NCBI RefSeq assembly: GCF_019038435.1
Contig: NZ_JAGPOX010000032.1
Coordinates: 1-64,000, forward strand
From: Nocardia alni
GTDB lineage: Bacteria > Actinomycetota > Actinomycetes > Mycobacteriales > Mycobacteriaceae
Direction of reading: 5' to 3'
DNA: 64,000 nucleotides
Position numbers and translations under genes: made by a program. The notes under the pieces are model-generated. The model was not told the DNA's origin and searched no databases. It was given only the letters and a program-made list of their open reading frames with translations. Of this stretch, positions 60,181 to 64,000 are shown one piece after another; the stretch's first letter is position 1, and the number at the start of each line of letters is the position of its first letter.

Positions 60181-61358
60181 TGAGGATGATCGAGGGGCGC
60201 GTACCGGGCACACTGGTCTCACTCGCGCGCCGCACGGCCCTGGGCGTCGCCGGCGCGGTCGGCCTGGCCTGGGTCGCGCGCGCGGTATGGGAGATGCCCG
60301 CGGCCATGGGTGCGTCGGCGTCGGCGATCGCGCCGGTGGCCGTGCGGTCGGCCCGCTACCGCAACCGGCAGTTCCACAACACCGAGCCGAGCACCCAGTT
60401 CGCGCCGGGAGCGGGTCTGTCGCTGCTGTTCTCGGCGTTGACCAGGCGCGGCATCGGGCGTCCCGCGGGCCGAATCCCGCTCGTCACACCGGATGTGCCG
60501 GAGCGGGCAGGTGATCTCGCGGTCACCTGGTACGGGCACGCGTCGACGCTGCTCGAGGTCGACGGGTATCGGATACTCACCGATCCGGTGTGGAGCGAAC
60601 GGGTTTCGCCTTCGGCGGCGGTCGGGCCCGCCCGGCTGCATCCGGTGCCGACGCCGATCGAGGCGCTGCCGCGGCTGGACGCGATCGTCATATCGCACGA
60701 TCACTACGACCATCTGGACCGGCCGACGGTGGCCGCGCTGGTCGCCGGTCAGGACGCGCCGTTCGTGGTGCCGATCGGCATCGGCGCGCATCTGCGCACC
60801 TGGTCGGTGCCCGAGTCGCGGATCATCGAGCTGGATTGGGGCGCTTCGGTTTCGCTGTCCGAGATCGGTGGCGCGCGGGACGGCGGCGATCTGGTGATCA
60901 CCTGTACCGAGGCCCGGCACTTCTCCGGCCGCGGGCTGGTGCGCAATACGACGCTGTGGGCGTCGTGGGCCATCGCGGGGTCCGCCCATCGCGTCTATTT
61001 CGGCGGAGATACCGGATACACCAAGGCATTCGCCGAGATCGGCGCGAGCCTGGGGCCCTTCGATCTGACGTTGCTGCCGATCGGCGCCTACGACGTGCAC
61101 TGGCCCGACGTGCACATGAATCCGGAGGAAGCGGTGTGCGCGCACGCGGACGTCTGCGCCGGGGCCGGGCACGGCCTGCTCGTCCCGATCCATTGGGCCA
61201 CCTTCAATTTGGCGTTCCACGGTTGGTCGGAGCCGGTGCGGCGGTTGGTCACCGCGGCCCAGGCCGCGGGCACCTCGGTCTCGGTTCCGTTGCCAGGTCA
61301 ACGGATCGATGCCAATGCGGTCGCGCCGCAGGTGCGCTGGTGGGAGGATGTGGGCTGA
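60180..61358 (+). CDS. MBL-fold metallo-hydrolase (Rv0906-like)
   Basis: 392 residues. The N-terminal hydrophobic stretch (LGVAGAVGLAWVARAVW) suggests membrane anchoring. The metallo-beta-lactamase fold has AVTWYGHASTLLEVDGYRIL, the metal motif VISHDHYDHLD (HxHxDH), TCTEARHFSGRG, FGGDTGYTKAF with metal Asp and a final PIHWATFNLAFHGWSEPV. It resembles NAPE-phospholipase-D/UlaG-type hydrolases, so a phosphodiester or lactone substrate is possible. The ATG overlaps the echA6 stop (TAATG). Confidence 0.92.
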   Translation: MRMIEGRVPGTLVSLARRTALGVAGAVGLAWVARAVWEMPAAMGASASAIAPVAVRSARYRNRQFHNTEPSTQFAPGAGLSLLFSALTRRGIGRPAGRIPLVTPDVPERAGDLAVTWYGHASTLLEVDGYRILTDPVWSERVSPSAAVGPARLHPVPTPIEALPRLDAIVISHDHYDHLDRPTVAALVAGQDAPFVVPIGIGAHLRTWSVPESRIIELDWGASVSLSEIGGARDGGDLVITCTEARHFSGRGLVRNTTLWASWAIAGSAHRVYFGGDTGYTKAFAEIGASLGPFDLTLLPIGAYDVHWPDVHMNPEEAVCAHADVCAGAGHGLLVPIHWATFNLAFHGWSEPVRRLVTAAQAAGTSVSVPLPGQRIDANAVAPQVRWWEDVG

Positions 61359-61396
61359 CCAGCCCGGTAAGACTGATTGTGAAGGAGTAGGGGCCG

Positions 61397-62116
61397 ATGG
61401 GCTTGATGGATACGCTGAAGGGTTTGCTCGGCAGGGGCAAGGATGTCGCCGCGGAGAACTCCGACAAAATTCAGCAAGCCGTGGATAAAGCGGGCGAGTT
61501 CATCGACGAGAAGACCGGCGGCAAGTTCTCCAAGGAGATCGGGAAGGGGGCCGAGGCCGTCAAGAGCGTTATCCCGGAGCAGGCCGACACCAAGCCCACG
61601 GCCGCACCTGCCGACGCCGCCACCGCACCGGCCGCTGAACCGGCTGCCGAGGCCGCGCCCGCGGCCGCGCCCGAACCCGCGGCGAAGGCCGAGTCCGCAC
61701 CTGCGGCCGAGGCCGCGCCGGAACCCGCCGCCGAGGGTAAGGCCGTGCCTGCACAGTCTGCCGGGGTGAAGGCCGAGCCGGTAGCCGAGGATGCCTCAGC
61801 GTCCACGCCCGCTGCGGAGCCGTCACCGGCTGTGGCGGCTGCCGAGGCCGCGGCTCAGGCCGCCCAGGAGTTGGCCAAGGAGTTGGGCGACCTCACGTCC
61901 AAGGGCACGCCGAACCCAGCAGCAGTGATCGGCCTCAAGGCTCAGGCCGCTGCCGCGAAGCCGGCGGGCGAGTCCGCTGCCGCCGAGCCCGTGGCCGAGG
62001 CTGCGCCGGAGCCGCCGACCGAGGCTGCGCCGGAGCCGCCGACCGAGGCCGCGCCGGAGCCGCCGACCGAGGCCGCGCCGGAGCCGTCGGCCGAGGCGGA
62101 GCCGCCGAAAGACTGA
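61397..62116 (+). CDS. MT0933-like antitoxin-family protein with long Ala/Pro tail
   Basis: 239 residues. The first about 55 residues match the MT0933 (Rv0909) family: MGLMDTLKGLLGRGKDVAAE, SDKIQQAVDKAGEFIDEKTG and GKFSKEIGKGAEAVKSV. The remaining about 180 are Ala/Pro/Glu-rich (AAPAAAPEPAAKAESAPAAE and EAAPEPPT four times). In M. tuberculosis the short protein is annotated as the antitoxin of Rv0910; no toxin-like gene follows here, as the next gene is ligD. GAAGGAG precedes ATG 61397. Whether it is an antitoxin in this organism is doubtful. Confidence 0.8.
   Translation: MGLMDTLKGLLGRGKDVAAENSDKIQQAVDKAGEFIDEKTGGKFSKEIGKGAEAVKSVIPEQADTKPTAAPADAATAPAAEPAAEAAPAAAPEPAAKAESAPAAEAAPEPAAEGKAVPAQSAGVKAEPVAEDASASTPAAEPSPAVAAAEAAAQAAQELAKELGDLTSKGTPNPAAVIGLKAQAAAAKPAGESAAAEPVAEAAPEPPTEAAPEPPTEAAPEPPTEAAPEPSAEAEPPKD
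61997..62092 (+). repeat. Four 24-bp tandem repeats
   Basis: GAGGCTGCGCCGGAGCCGCC plus GACC recurs four times, encoding EAAPEPPT (the last PSA). The copies differ by one or a few bases, implying recent expansion. Confidence 0.92.
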
Positions 62117-62132
62117 GCTATCGCGCCTTGAC

Positions 62133-62170
62133 CGGGCCGTTCGTCGTCCATATCGGACGCGAGCGGCCCG
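62133..62170 (+). terminator. Hairpin downstream of the MT0933-like gene
   Basis: CGGGCCG...CGTCC and GGACG...CGGCCCG form a stem with small internal loops around ATATC, just after the stop. No U-run follows, typical of high-GC terminators. Confidence 0.55.
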
Positions 62171-62233
62171 TGCCGTCGGTGCGCCAGGGTGTTCGCCGGT
62201 GTGTGCCGGGCCGGATTTGTCGGTGCCTGCCAC

Positions 62234-62239
62234 TAAACT
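62234..62239 (+). promoter_or_regulatory. -10 element of ligD, probably leaderless
   Basis: TAAACT ends six bases before ATG 62246, a spacing that implies transcription starting at the start codon. A TTGTCG occurs upstream but at too short a distance to be a normal -35. Confidence 0.4.
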
Positions 62240-62245
62240 TCGAAT

Positions 62246-64000
62246 ATGGTGGCCCGCCGGGATTTCGGGGGTACCGAGGTTGAATTGAGCAACCTCGGCA
62301 AGGTGTTGTATCCGGCCACGGGCACCACCAAGGGTGAGGTCATCGACTATTTCACCGCCATCGCGCCCGCGCTGCTCCCGCATATCGCCGGGCGGCCGGT
62401 GACCCGCAAGCGCTGGCCCAACGGCGTGGCCGAGCCGTCGTTCTTCGAGAAGAATCTGGCCGAGCACGCGCCGGGCTGGCTGGACCGGCAGGCGCAGGTG
62501 CATTCGGACCGTCGCGTGGTCTATCCGCTGATCGACTCGGTGGCGGGGATGGCGTGGCTGGGGCAGCAGGCTGCCTTGGAAATCCATGTGCCGCAATGGG
62601 TTTTCAAGGGGACGGAGCGGGGGCCGATCACGCGGCTGGTCTTCGATCTGGATCCCGGGCCGGGCGTCGGACTGGCCGAATGCGCGCAGGTGGCGCTGTG
62701 GATCCGCGATACGGTCCGCGATGTGGGCCTCGAGGCATACCCGGTGACCAGCGGCAGCAAGGGCATCCACGTCTACGTGCCGCTGGATCGCACACTCAGT
62801 GCGCGCGGGGCGACCACGGTCGCCAAACAGGTGGCGCAGGGGCTCGAGCGATTGCATCCCGACCAGGTGACCGCGACGATGGCCAAATCGGCCCGTTCCG
62901 GCAAGGTCTTCCTGGACTGGAGCCAGAACAACCCGTCCAAGACCACGATCGCCCCGTACTCGCTGCGCGGGCGTACCTATCCCACGGTCGCCGCGCCGCG
63001 TCACTGGGAGGAGATCGAGGATCGGCAACGCCTGCGGCACTTGACCTTCGACGAGGTGCTGGATCGCTGGCACGAGCACGGCGACGCGCTGGCGGGGTTG
63101 GACACCGCACCGCCGCCGGATGTCGCGGCCGACGCGCTGAGCACCTACCGGTCCATGCGCGATCCGGAGCGCACCCCGGAACCCGTTCCGGCGCAATCGC
63201 CCACGCCCGGCCCGGGAGACAGGTTCGTGGTGCAGGAGCATCACGCCCGGCGCCGGCATTGGGACCTGCGCCTGGAACGCGACGGCGTCCTGGTGTCATG
63301 GGCGGTGCCGAAGGGTCCGCCGACCTCCACCGACGAGAACCGCCTGGCCGTGCACACCGAGGATCATCCCCTGGAATACCTCGACTTCCACGGCGCGATC
63401 CCGAAGGGGCAGTACGGCGCCGGTGAGATGACGATCTGGGACTCGGGCACCTACGAGACCGAGAAATGGCGTGCCGACGAGGTGATCGTGCGGTTGCGCG
63501 GCACCCGGCTCGACGGCCGGTACGCGCTGATCCAGACCAACGGCAACCAGTGGCTGATGCATTTGATGAAGCCGGAACCGGAAGCGGTGCAGCCTGTTTC
63601 GAGCCCGGAGTCACGCCGGACAGTAGGGTTGCCGCACGGCTTGACCCCCATGCTGGCCACGCCCGGAGACGTGACGACCCTGGACGCGGACGAGTGGGCG
63701 TTCGAGACCAAATGGGACGGCTTCCGCCTGATCGTCGAGATCGACGACGGCGCGGTCACCTTGCGCAGCCGCGCCGGAAATATCGTCACCGGCCGCTACC
63801 CCCGTGTGGCCGCACTGGGCAGCGAACTCGCCGGGCATCGCGCGATACTCGACGGGGAGGCGGTGGTCTTCGACGATCACGGCGTCGCGAATCTCGGCCT
63901 GCTCCAGGTGGATGCGGCGCGGGCGGTATTCGTCGCCTTCGACCTGCTGTACCTGGACGGTACATCGCTGGTGCGCAAGCGGTATTCGGATCGCCGCCGG
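62246..64000 (+). CDS. ligD: ATP-dependent DNA ligase D (3' end outside window)
   Basis: At least 585 residues; the reading frame is open to the window end. The polymerase/primase domain (about 1-290) has LPHIAGRPVTRKRWPNGVAE, FDLDPGPGVG with the metal Asp pair and VTSGSKGIHVYVPLD. The phosphoesterase domain (about 320-450) has FVVQEHHARRRHWDLRLE with metal His and Asp, and DFHGAIPKGQYGAGEMTIWD. The ligase domain begins near residue 480, with the adenylated Lys in EWAFETKWDGFRLIVEI and LDGEAVVFDD. Domain order pol-PE-lig is the mycobacterial type. LigD repairs double-strand breaks with Ku by non-homologous end joining; ku is probably nearby outside the window. Confidence 0.95.
   Translation, partial: MVARRDFGGTEVELSNLGKVLYPATGTTKGEVIDYFTAIAPALLPHIAGRPVTRKRWPNGVAEPSFFEKNLAEHAPGWLDRQAQVHSDRRVVYPLIDSVAGMAWLGQQAALEIHVPQWVFKGTERGPITRLVFDLDPGPGVGLAECAQVALWIRDTVRDVGLEAYPVTSGSKGIHVYVPLDRTLSARGATTVAKQVAQGLERLHPDQVTATMAKSARSGKVFLDWSQNNPSKTTIAPYSLRGRTYPTVAAPRHWEEIEDRQRLRHLTFDEVLDRWHEHGDALAGLDTAPPPDVAADALSTYRSMRDPERTPEPVPAQSPTPGPGDRFVVQEHHARRRHWDLRLERDGVLVSWAVPKGPPTSTDENRLAVHTEDHPLEYLDFHGAIPKGQYGAGEMTIWDSGTYETEKWRADEVIVRLRGTRLDGRYALIQTNGNQWLMHLMKPEPEAVQPVSSPESRRTVGLPHGLTPMLATPGDVTTLDADEWAFETKWDGFRLIVEIDDGAVTLRSRAGNIVTGRYPRVAALGSELAGHRAILDGEAVVFDDHGVANLGLLQVDAARAVFVAFDLLYLDGTSLVRKRYSDRRR

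Overview
The window is GC-rich actinobacterial DNA, most likely from Nocardia or a close mycolic-acid-containing relative (inference). The evidence is gene content and order: an rpfA-like resuscitation factor, a CspB-type cold shock protein, DUF2771, an MFS protein, DUF3027, DUF2530, MarR, gltA, citA, serC, sepH, DUF2537, a SpoU-type rRNA methyltransferase, prrAB, accD3, echA6, a Rv0906-like hydrolase, an MT0933-like protein and ligD. From memory this follows the Rv0867-Rv0938 part of the Mycobacterium tuberculosis genome, with insertions. MspA-type porins, an MHB-type hemophore-like protein and many GTG starts fit the same group. No tRNA, rRNA or CRISPR array was seen.

Layout. 1-1.8 kb: rpf (cut by the window edge) behind a c-di-AMP (ydaO-type) leader and a CRP-like palindrome, then a membrane protein and cspB. 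1.9-8.7 kb: a seven-gene accessory block. Its core is the functionally uncharacterised STM4015-STM4014-STM4013-STM4012-STM4011 operon (LRR protein, ATP-grasp-like protein, alkaline-phosphatase-fold hydrolase, two radical SAM enzymes), with two divergent companion genes. It sits between genes that are near neighbours in mycobacteria. 8.7-18.3 kb: conserved actinobacterial genes (DUF2771, MFS, glutamine cyclotransferase lipoprotein, DUF3027, a sacsin-like ATPase, TetR, DUF2530, MarR). 18.3-22.8 kb: a yccF remnant, Eis-type acetyltransferase, AI-2E exporter family and a nSTAND ATPase without a visible sensor domain. 22.8-29.9 kb: an accessory stretch with two MspA-type porins, a truncated StrR-like ParB-domain gene, and a two-component system, ABC exporter and MFS pump facing them.

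30-36 kb: citrate synthase with a strong terminator, MFS, pdxH, a second citrate synthase and a Tat-lipoprotein polysaccharide deacetylase. 37-44 kb: serC, sepH, DUF6928, then a scar made of a 5'-truncated gene, a partial copy of DUF2537, a perfect 14-bp inverted repeat and an Rpn-family nuclease gene, ahead of intact DUF2537 and its methyltransferase partner. 44-49.5 kb: FKBP, prrB/prrA, a hemophore-like protein and an acyl-CoA synthetase. 49.8-55.4 kb: a complete conservon (CvnABCD) whose kinase carries a roughly 500-residue Pro/Gly-rich GLPQRD repeat tail. 55.5-64 kb: a large dyad, accD3-like carboxyltransferase, aldo/keto reductase, flavoprotein, echA6, an MBL-fold hydrolase, an MT0933-like protein with a long tail, and the first part of ligD.

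The best candidates for something undescribed are the STM4011-4015 block, the conservon with the expanded tail, the scar at 41.5-43 kb, a dispersed repeat of about 108 bp found at 38.3 and 58.1 kb, and a pair of mutually exclusive hairpins between the conservon and accD3. Family names and M. tuberculosis comparisons are from memory; no search was run.
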